A stretch of 14,688 nucleotides of DNA from contig DASZCG010000007.1 in the NCBI GenBank assembly GCA_035943355.1, positions 1 to 14,688 on the forward strand, in the 5' to 3' direction. The notes under the pieces are model-generated. The model had not been told where the DNA came from. It searched no databases and saw nothing but the letters and a program-made list of their open reading frames with translations. Positions 6,355-13,879 of this stretch are shown in pieces. The stretch is from 20CM-2-65-7 sp035943355. Its GTDB lineage: Bacteria; Gemmatimonadota; Gemmatimonadetes; Gemmatimonadales; GWC2-71-9. The translations under genes were made by a program, and so were the position numbers. Each line of letters opens with the position of its first letter. The first letter of the stretch is position 1.

Positions 6355-8801
6355 TCGTCTCGCGTCGTTGGCTCGAAGCGCTGCTCGGCCGCCCGCTCGA
6401 GGGCAAAGACGTCGCCGATCGGCTCGCGCGTCAGGTTGCGCCCGTCGATGCCGTCCTGCCGATCCATCAGGATCTGCGCGACGTGCTGATCGCGCGCGTG
6501 CTCGCAGTCAAGCAGCATCCCAACGCCGATCGCCTCTCGCTCTGCCAGGTGGACGCGGGCGGCGGAGCGCCTCTCGAAGTCGTGTGCGGTGCTTCCAATG
6601 TCCAGGCGGGGAAGACCTATCCCTTCGCGCCGGTCGGCGCGACGCTGCCGGGCGGTGTCAAGATCGAGCGCCGCAAAAAACGCGGCGTCGAGTCCAACGG
6701 CATGCTCTGCTCGGCCAAAGAGCTGGGCCTCGGCGTCGATCATACGGGGATTCTCGAGCTCAACACCGACGCTCCACCAGGGACACCGTTTCTCGAAGCC
6801 ATTCCGATTGTCGATGAGCAAATCGTCATCGATGTCTCAGCGAACCGGCCCGACCTCCTGTGCCACAAGGGCGTTGCCCGGGAACTTGCGGTGAGTTTGG
6901 GAGCGACGGTGAAGCTGCCCGAAATACACGACGGCACGACGGCACGTCGGCACGATGGGACGAGTGTCGCGAGTGCCACTCGTGCCAATCGTGCCACTCG
7001 TGCCGACGTGGACGGCGTCCAAGTCCGCCTCGAAGACCCCGAAGGCGCGCCCCGCTACATGATCGCCGTCATGCGTGGGGTCAAAGTCGGTCCGAGTCCT
7101 GCCTGGTTGGCGAACCGGCTGCAGAGCGTCGGCCAACGCTCCATCAACAACATCGTTGACGCGACGAACTACATCCTGTTCGAGATCAATCAGCCGCTGC
7201 ACGCCTTCGACCTGGCCAAACTGCGCGGGCCGGCGGTCGTCGTGCGTCGGGCGAAGCCATCCGAGCAAATCGTCACGTTGGACGGCGTCGAGCGAAAACT
7301 GACCCCGGAGATGACCGCGATCTGCGACGCCGAGCGGCCCCAGATCGTCGCCGGCGTGATGGGGAGCGCCGAGTCGGAAGTTGCCGAGGGCACGACCGAC
7401 ATCGTGCTGGAAGCCGCCTACTTCCAGCCCACGCGGATTCGCCGCACGCGCCGCGCGCTCGGCATCTCCAGTGAATCGAGCTATCGCTTCGAGCGCGGCA
7501 TCGACATGCTCGGCATGCCCGAGGCGCTGGCGCGCGCGATCGATCTGATTCGCGCCGTCGCCGGCGGCGAGATCCGTGAGGCGCCGCTCGACTTGTGGCC
7601 CCCCGCCCCCGCCGGGCCCCAGCAACCGCGCTCGGTGTTTCTGCGCGAGGCGCGTGTCGCCCACCTGCTTGGCATTCCGGTCCCGCGCAAGGAAATCGAG
7701 CGGCTGCTGTCCGCGGTGGGATTCGTGGTTGCGCCACGCGATGAGCGCATGGCGGTTCAGGTGCCGGGCTGGCGGCCCGACGTCACGCGCGAGGTCGATC
7801 TGATCGAAGAGGTCGCCCGGCTGAAGGGCTACGACACGTTCCCCGACGAGCTGCGGCCCTATCGGCCGACCACGGTCCCCGAGGCCCCAGCGGAGATCAC
7901 GCTACGCCACATTCGCGAGCACCTGGTGCGGAGCGGCGGCGGGCTGCTCGAAGCCCGAACGCTGCCGCTCGGCCCGGCCGACAGCCCCGACGCCGTGCCG
8001 GTCCAGAACCCGCTCTCCGCCGAGGAAGCCCATCTGCGCAGCCGGCTCCTGCCGGGGTTGCTCCGGCGTGTGGAGCACAACTGGAGCGTGGGCCAGCGGG
8101 ACGTCCGGCTGTTCGAGGTGGGGACCGTCTTTAAGAAAGCGCGTGCCGGCGCCCGGCCCGACGAGGAACTGCACCTCGGCATTGTGTTTACGGGCGCGCG
8201 ACACCCCGCACATTGGTCGGACGGGGGGGGGGCTCCGTCGGGGGAGCGTGCGAAACTACCTGATATGGACATATGGGACCTAAAGCAGCACTTTGAGTTA
8301 GCTGTTGGGGTCGCGGCTCCTTTCTGCGTGGTGCAGCCGGCGCCCGATGGGGCCGGTTGGGTCGCCGCGCGGCGAGACGCGGCCGGCGAAGTGTGGGGCG
8401 CAGCCACACCGCTCGAGGCGGATGCTCCCAAGTGGGCAGCGCCGCTCTACGGGTTGGAGATCAAGATCGCCGTCGGGCAGCCGGCCCTGTCGCGCTACCA
8501 GCCACTGCCCACGCAGCCTCCCGTCGTACGCGATCTGTCTCTGGTGCTCCCGGCGGGCGTGACTGCCGCCGCAGTAGCGGACGTTTTGCGCCGCGAGGGC
8601 GGCGTGCTGCTCGAGCGGCTTGACGTGCTGGATGAGTACCGTGGGGGACCCGGTCTGCCGGCGGGAACACGCGGCGTCACCTGGCGCTGCACGTTCCGCG
8701 CCCCAGACCGCACGCTGACCGAAACGGAACCGAACGCAGTGCTGGACACGATGTTGCGAGCAGCGGAGGCAACGCTTGACGTACGCCGGCGATCGGCCTG
8801 A
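6351..8801 (+). CDS. pheT: Phenylalanine--tRNA ligase, beta subunit
   Basis: The 816-residue beta subunit carries editing and tRNA-binding domains. In order I see the EMAP-like tRNA-binding domain (about 40-150, with VKQHPNADRLSLCQVD and VCGASNV), the B1 segment DVSANRPDLLCHKGVARELA (161-180), the B3/B4 editing domain (about 223-400, with SINNIVDATNYILFEINQPLHAFD), B5 (about 405-480), the catalytic-like core, and a C-terminal anticodon-binding FDX-ACB domain (from RYQPLPTQPPVVRDLSLVLP to about 816). The true start is ATG 6351, overlapping pheS by four bases; the frame is open upstream, but that part is not pheT-like. Two oddities are the repeat-rich linker at residues 193-220 and the G10 run coding Gly625-627, followed by a short patch of AT-rich codons. 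The frame stays intact through both. Confidence 0.96.
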   Translation: MIVSRRWLEALLGRPLEGKDVADRLARQVAPVDAVLPIHQDLRDVLIARVLAVKQHPNADRLSLCQVDAGGGAPLEVVCGASNVQAGKTYPFAPVGATLPGGVKIERRKKRGVESNGMLCSAKELGLGVDHTGILELNTDAPPGTPFLEAIPIVDEQIVIDVSANRPDLLCHKGVARELAVSLGATVKLPEIHDGTTARRHDGTSVASATRANRATRADVDGVQVRLEDPEGAPRYMIAVMRGVKVGPSPAWLANRLQSVGQRSINNIVDATNYILFEINQPLHAFDLAKLRGPAVVVRRAKPSEQIVTLDGVERKLTPEMTAICDAERPQIVAGVMGSAESEVAEGTTDIVLEAAYFQPTRIRRTRRALGISSESSYRFERGIDMLGMPEALARAIDLIRAVAGGEIREAPLDLWPPAPAGPQQPRSVFLREARVAHLLGIPVPRKEIERLLSAVGFVVAPRDERMAVQVPGWRPDVTREVDLIEEVARLKGYDTFPDELRPYRPTTVPEAPAEITLRHIREHLVRSGGGLLEARTLPLGPADSPDAVPVQNPLSAEEAHLRSRLLPGLLRRVEHNWSVGQRDVRLFEVGTVFKKARAGARPDEELHLGIVFTGARHPAHWSDGGGAPSGERAKLPDMDIWDLKQHFELAVGVAAPFCVVQPAPDGAGWVAARRDAAGEVWGAATPLEADAPKWAAPLYGLEIKIAVGQPALSRYQPLPTQPPVVRDLSLVLPAGVTAAAVADVLRREGGVLLERLDVLDEYRGGPGLPAGTRGVTWRCTFRAPDRTLTETEPNAVLDTMLRAAEATLDVRRRSA
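6927..7008. repeat. Short tandem and inverted repeats inside pheT
   Basis: The left part has 8-nt units CACGACGG, CACGACGG, CACGTCGG and CACGATGG (6927-6958). The right part has 9-nt units TGCCACTCG, TGCCAATCG and TGCCACTCG (6974-7000) and then TGCCGACG. The two parts are roughly reverse complements: 6949-6966 can pair with 6977-6995 (17 pairs, one mismatch, one bulged A, 10-nt loop). Together they code a low-complexity Thr/Arg/Ala/Ser linker between PheT domains. The pattern looks like a small repeat element that landed in frame. Confidence 0.85.
8223..8232 (+). repeat. G10 homopolymer in pheT
   Basis: Ten consecutive G bases code Gly625 to Gly627 and the first base of Ala628 in PheT. The frame is correct on both sides with exactly ten. 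Such tracts are prone to slippage in replication and to sequencing error. Confidence 0.9.
8765..8769 (+). promoter_or_regulatory. Ribosome-binding site inside the pheT end, for the coiled-coil gene
   Basis: GGAGG lies six bases before TTG 8776. It supports the TTG start, with a 26-nt overlap with pheT, over the alternative GTG at 8803. Confidence 0.55.
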
Positions 8802-9060
8802 TGTGCGCGCAACGCTCGATCAGCTCGAAGGCATCCTGCGCGATGTCGCGGAGGAGCTGGCGGGCTGGCGGTCGCGCGCGCAGAAGGCCGAAGCAGACCT
8901 GAAGTCGCGCGGTGGCCCGGTGAAGAACTCCGAGCTGGAGTCCGAGAACAAAGCTCTGCGGCAGCGCGTCGAAGGGGCGCGAACGCGGGTGCACGATTTG
9001 ATGCAGCGTTTGACGTTTCTGGAAGAGCAGGCGCGTGACAATGGAGGCCCGCAGAAGTGA
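8776..9060 (+). CDS. Small coiled-coil protein of unknown function next to zapA (ZapB-like in character)
   Basis: I do not recognise this 94-residue protein by a catalytic motif. It is almost entirely helical: one charged helix at about 12-44 (LDQLEGILRDVAEELAGWRS) and, after a short Gly-Pro break, a second at about 53-88 (ELESENKALRQRVEGARTRV, then LMQRLTFLEEQ) with regular leucine spacing typical of a parallel coiled coil. There is no signal peptide or membrane segment. The stop overlaps the zapA start by four bases (GTGA), so the two are probably made together. By analogy with ZapB, the coiled-coil partner of ZapA at the division ring, it may act with ZapA, but this rests only on shape and position. 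The start is TTG 8776 (GGAGG upstream) or GTG 8803. Confidence 0.8.
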   Translation: MTYAGDRPDVRATLDQLEGILRDVAEELAGWRSRAQKAEADLKSRGGPVKNSELESENKALRQRVEGARTRVHDLMQRLTFLEEQARDNGGPQK

Positions 9061-9365
9061 TCGCGAAGAAACATGCGGTCCGCGTCATGATCGGGGGCGA
9101 GGAGTACACGGTTCGCTCCGACCTGACGCCGGAGTACACGCGGGAAGTTGCTGCGTACGTCGACCAGGCCCTGAAGAAAGTGCTGAGTCAGGGTCCGCTG
9201 GTGGAAACGCATAAAGCCGCGATTCTCGCGGCGCTGGACATTACGAACGAGCTGTTTCAGGCGAAGCAAACCGAGCGGGAAGTGGCGGCGCGCCTCGCGG
9301 CCGTCGCCGACGATCTCGCGAAAATGCTGCCGCCGGCCAAGCGCAAGGCTCTAAGCGCGAGCTAG
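9057..9365 (+). CDS. zapA: Cell division protein ZapA
   Basis: ZapA bundles FtsZ filaments and stabilises the division ring at mid-cell. The 102-residue protein has the family pattern: a beta-hairpin head VRVMIGGEEYTVRSDLTPEYTREVAAYVDQAL (9-40), the helix AAILAALDITNELFQAK, and a C-terminal coiled-coil tail. The length is typical. The start is GTG 9057 inside the GTGA overlap with the upstream coiled-coil gene, with GGAGG at 9043-9047 nine bases before it. RNase Y follows after 24 nt. A location downstream of pheT is seen for zapA in several phyla. Confidence 0.9.
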   Translation: MIAKKHAVRVMIGGEEYTVRSDLTPEYTREVAAYVDQALKKVLSQGPLVETHKAAILAALDITNELFQAKQTEREVAARLAAVADDLAKMLPPAKRKALSAS

Positions 9366-9389
9366 GTCGGCGGCTGAGAGATAAATCAA

Positions 9390-10814
9390 ATGGCAGAGCT
9401 GTCGAGTATCATTGCGGCCGTGCTCAGCGGCGTGCTCGTCGCGGCATTGGTCTTCTACCTGTGGGGCCGGCGCGTCGAGCGCCACGCGACGGAATCGAGC
9501 CAGCGTGTCGTGCTGGCCGCCAAAGAAGAATTGATGGCCGTCCGCGAAAACCTCCATAAGAGCCTCGATGACAAGCTCGCCGGCGTGGACCGGCGCGAGC
9601 AGGAGCTGCGCAAGTTCGATCAGCAGCTCCAGGACCGCACCAGGGCGTTGGACACGCGCGCGCAGGAGATCGGTGCGCGGCTCGAGCAGGTCGCCGGCTT
9701 GACTGCCCAGGAAGCCAGGCTCGAGCTGATCGGCCGGCTCGAAAACGTGGCGCGCGACGAGGCGGCGGCGCTCGTCCGCAATATCACCGAGCAGGCGAAG
9801 AAGAACGCCGACCGCGAGGCCAAGAAGATCGTGGCGCTCGCGATTCAGCGCATCGCCGCCGAGCAGACGGCTGAGTCGAGCGTGTCGGCGGTGGCGCTGC
9901 CATCGGATGAGATGAAGGGCCGCATCATCGGCCGCGAGGGACGGAACATCCGCGCTTTCGAAGCGGCGACCGGGGTGGACGTGATCATCGATGACACGCC
10001 CGACACCGTCGTCGTGTCCTGCTTCGAGCCGGTGCGGCGCGAGGTGGGCCGGCTCGCGCTGGAGCGCCTCATTGCCGACGGCCGCATCCACCCGGGGCGC
10101 ATCGAAGAAATCGTGAGCAAGGCGAAGGCCGACATCGACGCCGGCATCGTGGAAGCGGGCGAACAGGCCGTCTACGACATCGGTATTCGCGGCATGCACG
10201 CCGAGCTGGTCAAGCTCGTCGGGCGCATGAAGTACCGCACCTCGTACGGCCAGAATATCCTCGAGCACTCCAAGGAAGTCGCCTGGTTGGCCGGGATCAT
10301 GGCCGCCGAGCTGAAGCTGGACGTCGCGCTCGCCAAGCGCGGCGCGCTGCTCCACGACGTCGGCAAGGTCCTCACGCATGAGCACGACGGCACCCACGTC
10401 CAGTTGGGCATCGAGATGGCGACGAAATACGGCGAGCATCCGATCGTCATCAACTGCATCGCCGCCCACCACGACGACGTGCCGCACGAATCACCCGTCA
10501 GTGTGATCGTCCAGGCGGCGGATGCCGTCTCGGGCTCGCGTCCCGGTGCGCGGCGCGAAGCCTACGAGACCTACGTGAAACGCCTGTCGCAGCTCGAAAA
10601 GCTCGCCTCCGAATTCCAGGGAGTAGAGAAGGTGTTCGCCATCCAGGCGGGCCGCGAAGTGCGGGTGGTCGTCACGCCCGACGCGGTCGACGACGTGGCC
10701 GCCGCCCGGATGACCGACGAGATCGCGCGCAAGATTGAGCGCGAGTTGCAGTACCCGGGGCAGATTAAGGTCGTGGTCATCCGCGAGACACGGGCGGTGG
10801 GCGTTGCACGCTAA
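9390..10814 (+). CDS. rny: Ribonuclease Y
   Basis: RNase Y is a membrane-anchored endoribonuclease that starts mRNA decay. The 474 residues show one N-terminal membrane helix (about 7-24), a charged coiled coil (25-165), a KH RNA-binding domain with DEMKGRIIGREGRNIRAFE (173-191) and IIDDTPDTV, and an HD domain with H293 in EHSKEV, H322-D323 in LLHDVGK, H360-H361 and D377. The C-terminus PGQIKVVVIRETRAVGVAR matches the family. Typical RNase Y proteins are about 510-520 residues; the difference falls in the coiled coil, which is shorter here. The ATG has only a weak GAGAG upstream. RNase Y as the decay enzyme argues against a typical proteobacterial host. Confidence 0.97.
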   Translation: MAELSSIIAAVLSGVLVAALVFYLWGRRVERHATESSQRVVLAAKEELMAVRENLHKSLDDKLAGVDRREQELRKFDQQLQDRTRALDTRAQEIGARLEQVAGLTAQEARLELIGRLENVARDEAAALVRNITEQAKKNADREAKKIVALAIQRIAAEQTAESSVSAVALPSDEMKGRIIGREGRNIRAFEAATGVDVIIDDTPDTVVVSCFEPVRREVGRLALERLIADGRIHPGRIEEIVSKAKADIDAGIVEAGEQAVYDIGIRGMHAELVKLVGRMKYRTSYGQNILEHSKEVAWLAGIMAAELKLDVALAKRGALLHDVGKVLTHEHDGTHVQLGIEMATKYGEHPIVINCIAAHHDDVPHESPVSVIVQAADAVSGSRPGARREAYETYVKRLSQLEKLASEFQGVEKVFAIQAGREVRVVVTPDAVDDVAAARMTDEIARKIERELQYPGQIKVVVIRETRAVGVAR

Positions 10815-10824
10815 TCCTGCGGCA

Positions 10825-11718
10825 GTGCACGGTGGGGCCAGGCTGATCGACGGCAACGCCATCGGCGCGACGATGCGGGCAGAGCTGGCCGGCCAGATTG
10901 GCGCATTACAGAAGCAGGGCGTCGTCCCGGGGCTCGCCGTCATCCTGGTGGGCGACAATCCCGCGTCGCAGGTCTACGTCAGAATGAAGGGGAAAGCCTG
11001 CGATGAAGCGGGCCTGTACCACGAGACGATCAAGCTTCCCAGGGACACCACGGAAGCCGACCTGATGGGCCTGCTCGAGCGGCTCAACGCGAATTCCAAG
11101 ATCCATGGCATTCTCGTGCAGCTGCCGCTGCCCGCGCAGATCGAGACCAATCGCGCGCTGCATCGCATCGACCCCCGCAAGGACGTGGACGGCTTTCACC
11201 CCGAGAACGTGGGCAAAGTGGCCGTCGGCGATGCCACGGGGTTCCGTCCCGCGACGCCCTACGGCGTGCAGCAGCTGCTGATTCGGACGGGCGTCGAGAC
11301 GAAGGGCGCGCACGCGGTGGTGATCGGCCGCTCCAATATCGTTGGCCGTCCCATGGCGGCGCTGCTGCTGCAGGATGGCCCCGGGGGAAACGCGACGGTC
11401 ACCGTGTGCCACTCCCGCACCCGCGGCATCGAGCTCTACACGCGCCAGGCCGACATTCTCATCGTCGCCATCGGCAAGCCGGAGTTTGTGACGGGCGACA
11501 TGGTGAAGCCGGGGGCGGTCGTGATCGACGTCGGCGTCAATCGCGTGGACGATCCCACGCGCAAGCAGGGCTACCGTCTGGTCGGCGACGTGAAGTTTCA
11601 GGAAGCGAAGCAGATCGCCTCGGCGATTACACCGGTGCCCGGCGGCGTGGGCCCGATGACGATCACCATGCTGCTCTACAACACCGTGCAGGCTGCCCGG
11701 CAGTGGCTCAAGCCCTAG
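10825..11718 (+). CDS. folD: Bifunctional methylenetetrahydrofolate dehydrogenase / cyclohydrolase
   Basis: FolD interconverts 5,10-methylene-THF and 10-formyl-THF in the cytosol, using NADP+. From GTG 10825 it has 297 residues. It carries the catalytic YVRMK (Y51, K55), HGILVQLPLP (94-103), DVDGFHPENVG (120-130), the nucleotide-binding VVIGRSNIVGRPMA (166-179), and TPVPGGVGPMT (269-279). At FRPATPYG the usual PCTP cysteine is alanine, a variation away from the catalytic lysine. GTG 10825 places the conserved ARLIDG at a normal distance from the N-terminus; TTG 10804, overlapping rny, is the alternative, and neither has a clear ribosome-binding site. The 3' end overlaps xseA. Confidence 0.96.
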   Translation: MHGGARLIDGNAIGATMRAELAGQIGALQKQGVVPGLAVILVGDNPASQVYVRMKGKACDEAGLYHETIKLPRDTTEADLMGLLERLNANSKIHGILVQLPLPAQIETNRALHRIDPRKDVDGFHPENVGKVAVGDATGFRPATPYGVQQLLIRTGVETKGAHAVVIGRSNIVGRPMAALLLQDGPGGNATVTVCHSRTRGIELYTRQADILIVAIGKPEFVTGDMVKPGAVVIDVGVNRVDDPTRKQGYRLVGDVKFQEAKQIASAITPVPGGVGPMTITMLLYNTVQAARQWLKP

Positions 11719-12848
11719 ACCTCTTCAGCGCCGCCTCGACCGAGGGGGCGTGGACCGTCGGCGACGTGACACGTCGCGCCCGTGCCGTGATCGAGGCGGG
11801 GCTGCCGCCCCTCTGGATCCGCGGTGAGATCGCCGGATTCAAGGCGTGGCGCAGCGGTCACTGGTACTTCTCGCTGCGCGACAAGACGGCGCAACTCCGT
11901 TGTGTGATGTTCGCCAAGCAGAACTACCTGCTGCCCGCTCCCGTCGATGGCATGCAGGTGTTCGTCTTCGCGCGACCCTCCATGTACGAAGAAAAGGGTG
12001 AGTTCCAGCTCACGGTGACGGAGCTGCTCTCGACCGAGCAGGGCGGGCTGTGGAAGCTGGCGTTCGAAAAAGCGAAAGCGGCCCTGCTGAAAGACGGGCT
12101 GCTCGATCCCGCCAGAAAGCGGCGCCTGCCGCCGTTCCCGCGCCGCATCGCCGTCGTCACGAGCCCGGATGGGGCGGCGCTCCGCGACATCCAGGCCGTC
12201 GTGGGCCGGCGCTGGCCGGTGGCCGAGCTGATCATCGTACCGGCGCAGGTCCAGGGGGCCAAGGCGGAAGCGTCGGTCTGCTCGGCCCTGAACCGCATTC
12301 GCCGGCTGCCGGTCGATGTGCTCATCGTTGGGCGGGGCGGTGGATCGATCGAAGACCTCTGGGCCTTCAACAGCGAGCGCGTGGCGCGTGCCGTCGCCGC
12401 GATGCCGATGCCCGTCATCTCCGCGATTGGCCACGAGACCGACGTCACGCTGTGCGATCTCGTCGCCGACGTCCGCGCGCCGACACCGTCCGCCGCGGCT
12501 GAAGCCGCGACACCCGACCGCGCCGAGGTGCTCGTGACGTGTGGCGTCCTTGGCCAACGCCTGGTTCGTGCGTTACGGATCGCCTCGCGCCATGTGGTGG
12601 AGCGCCTGGATCGAACCGGCGACCGTCTGACGCGGTCCATGGACCATCGCTTGGAGCAGTCGCGCGCACTGCTCACCGCGCACAGCGCGCGGCTTGACGC
12701 GTTGAGCCCGTTACAGGTGTTGGCGCGAGGCTACGCGGTGGCGCGCGACGCACACGGCACGATCCTGAAGCGCGTCGCCCAGCTGCCGTCCGGCAAAGAG
12801 TTTCGGTTGCGCGTGACCGACGGAGAGGTGAATGGCCGAGTTCAGTAA
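11703..12848 (+). CDS. xseA: Exodeoxyribonuclease VII, large subunit
   Basis: XseA is the catalytic subunit of exonuclease VII, which degrades single-stranded DNA from both ends. The start is GTG 11703, overlapping folD by 16 nt; it places DLFSA, the common N-terminal motif, at residues 6-10. The frame is open further upstream, but that sequence is the shadow of folD. The 381-residue protein has the OB-fold domain (WTVGDVTRRAR, WIRGEIAGFK, HWYFSLRD), the catalytic core with RRLPPFPRRIAVVTSPDGAA (140-159), VGRGGGSIEDLWAFNSE (209-225) and AIGHETDVTLCDLVADVRAP (241-260), and a coiled-coil region ending in SPLQVLARGYAVA. It is a little shorter than the E. coli protein. xseB overlaps its end by 17 nt. 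Confidence 0.96.
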   Translation: MAQALDLFSAASTEGAWTVGDVTRRARAVIEAGLPPLWIRGEIAGFKAWRSGHWYFSLRDKTAQLRCVMFAKQNYLLPAPVDGMQVFVFARPSMYEEKGEFQLTVTELLSTEQGGLWKLAFEKAKAALLKDGLLDPARKRRLPPFPRRIAVVTSPDGAALRDIQAVVGRRWPVAELIIVPAQVQGAKAEASVCSALNRIRRLPVDVLIVGRGGGSIEDLWAFNSERVARAVAAMPMPVISAIGHETDVTLCDLVADVRAPTPSAAAEAATPDRAEVLVTCGVLGQRLVRALRIASRHVVERLDRTGDRLTRSMDHRLEQSRALLTAHSARLDALSPLQVLARGYAVARDAHGTILKRVAQLPSGKEFRLRVTDGEVNGRVQ

Positions 12849-13023
12849 GCAGCTCGAACGCCTCGAAGCCATCGTTCGCAAGCTCGAAGCCGAAGATCTC
12901 GATCTCGACGAAGCGCTCAAGCTCTTCGAAGAGGGCGTCGAGCGGCTTCGCGTTGCGCGGGAGCAATTGGCGCAAGCCGAGCTGAAGGTCAAAAAAGTCC
13001 TCGAGATTGAAAGCCCTCGCTAG
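12832..13023 (+). CDS. xseB: Exodeoxyribonuclease VII, small subunit
   Basis: XseB is the small helical subunit that binds the coiled-coil arm of XseA. The 63 residues match the family: FSKQLERLEAIVRKLEAEDL, then DLDEALKLFEEGVERLRVAREQLAQAELKVKKV. ATG 12832 has GGAGAGG six to nine bases upstream and overlaps the end of xseA by 17 nt, fitting coupled production of the subunits. Its own end overlaps ispA by 17 nt. Confidence 0.96.
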   Translation: MAEFSKQLERLEAIVRKLEAEDLDLDEALKLFEEGVERLRVAREQLAQAELKVKKVLEIESPR

Positions 13024-13879
13024 ATACCTCGCGGACGCACGTACTCGAGTCGATACCGTACTGGCCGCAGTCCCCGACGCTGATGAAGTCGTGCGCTACA
13101 GCCTGCTCGGGGAAGGGAAGCGGCTCCGGCCCACGTTGGTGTTCGCCGCGCACGAGGCGCTGAACGGCGCGTCGGCGGCGGGCGTGGCCGAGCTGGCGGC
13201 CGCCGTCGAGGTGGTGCACGCCTATTCGTTGGTGCATGACGATCTCCCCTGCATGGACGACGACGACCTGCGGCGGGGGCGGGCCACGGCGCATCGCGCC
13301 TTCGACGTGCCGCGCGCCACGCGCGCCGGCTATGAGATGGTGGCGCTGGCGGCGCGCGTGCTGGCGCACGGGCTCGAGACGCTCGCGCTCCCGCCGCAGC
13401 GCAATCGCGAGATCCAGCTCGAGCTGTTTCGCGCGGCGGGGGCCGGCGGGATGATCGGCGGCCAGGCGCTCGATCTCGAGGCCGAGGCGAAAGCGCTGCC
13501 GATCGCGGCGCTCGAAGAGGTGCACCGCCGCAAAACCGGCGCGCTCATTGCCGCGTCCTGCGTGATCGGCGGGCTGTCAGCCGACGGCTCGCCGCGCCAC
13601 ATTGCGGGCCTGCGCGCCTATGGCGAGTCGATCGGCCTCGCTTTTCAGATCGCCGATGACGTCCTCGATGCGACCGCGACATCCGACCAGCTCGGCAAGA
13701 CGGCCGGCAAGGATGCGGCGCGCGCCAAAGCGACCTTCGTGACGCTGCTGGGCGTCGGCGCCGCGCGGGCCGAGGCGGAACGGCGCGCCGCGAGAGCCGT
13801 AGACCACCTGCGGGATGTCGGGTTAGTTTCCCCCATACTGGTTGAGCTCGCCCACTATATCGTGACGAGGCCGAATTGA
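13007..13879 (+). CDS. ispA: Farnesyl diphosphate synthase / short-chain polyprenyl synthetase
   Basis: This cytosolic trans-prenyltransferase condenses IPP with DMAPP and geranyl-PP, giving farnesyl-PP for quinone and undecaprenyl synthesis. The 290 residues have GKRLRP (37-42), the first aspartate-rich motif in HDDLPCMDDDDLRRGR (77-92), GGQALDLE (151-158), K176 in RRKTG, and the second motif FQIADDVLD (213-221), with a later GKD. The segment after the first motif reads AGYEMVALAARVLA where most IspA proteins have a GDALL-type segment. The start is TTG 13007, overlapping xseB by 17 nt; the next in-frame start would remove an N-terminal helix. Chain length (C15 versus C20) cannot be fixed from the sequence alone. 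The dxs gene follows with a TTGA overlap. Confidence 0.92.
   Translation: MKALARYLADARTRVDTVLAAVPDADEVVRYSLLGEGKRLRPTLVFAAHEALNGASAAGVAELAAAVEVVHAYSLVHDDLPCMDDDDLRRGRATAHRAFDVPRATRAGYEMVALAARVLAHGLETLALPPQRNREIQLELFRAAGAGGMIGGQALDLEAEAKALPIAALEEVHRRKTGALIAASCVIGGLSADGSPRHIAGLRAYGESIGLAFQIADDVLDATATSDQLGKTAGKDAARAKATFVTLLGVGAARAEAERRAARAVDHLRDVGLVSPILVELAHYIVTRPN

Noticed and set aside
6927..7008. CRISPR array
   Set aside because: The units are only 8-9 nt with no unique spacers, and the region is coding sequence of pheT.
9366..9389. 6S RNA gene, which follows zapA in some bacteria
   Set aside because: Only 24 nt separate zapA from rny, far too short for such an RNA.
11406..11702. Extension of the xseA frame upstream into folD
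   Set aside because: The sequence there is compositionally a shadow of folD, and XseA proteins normally begin just before the DLF motif, matching GTG 11703.
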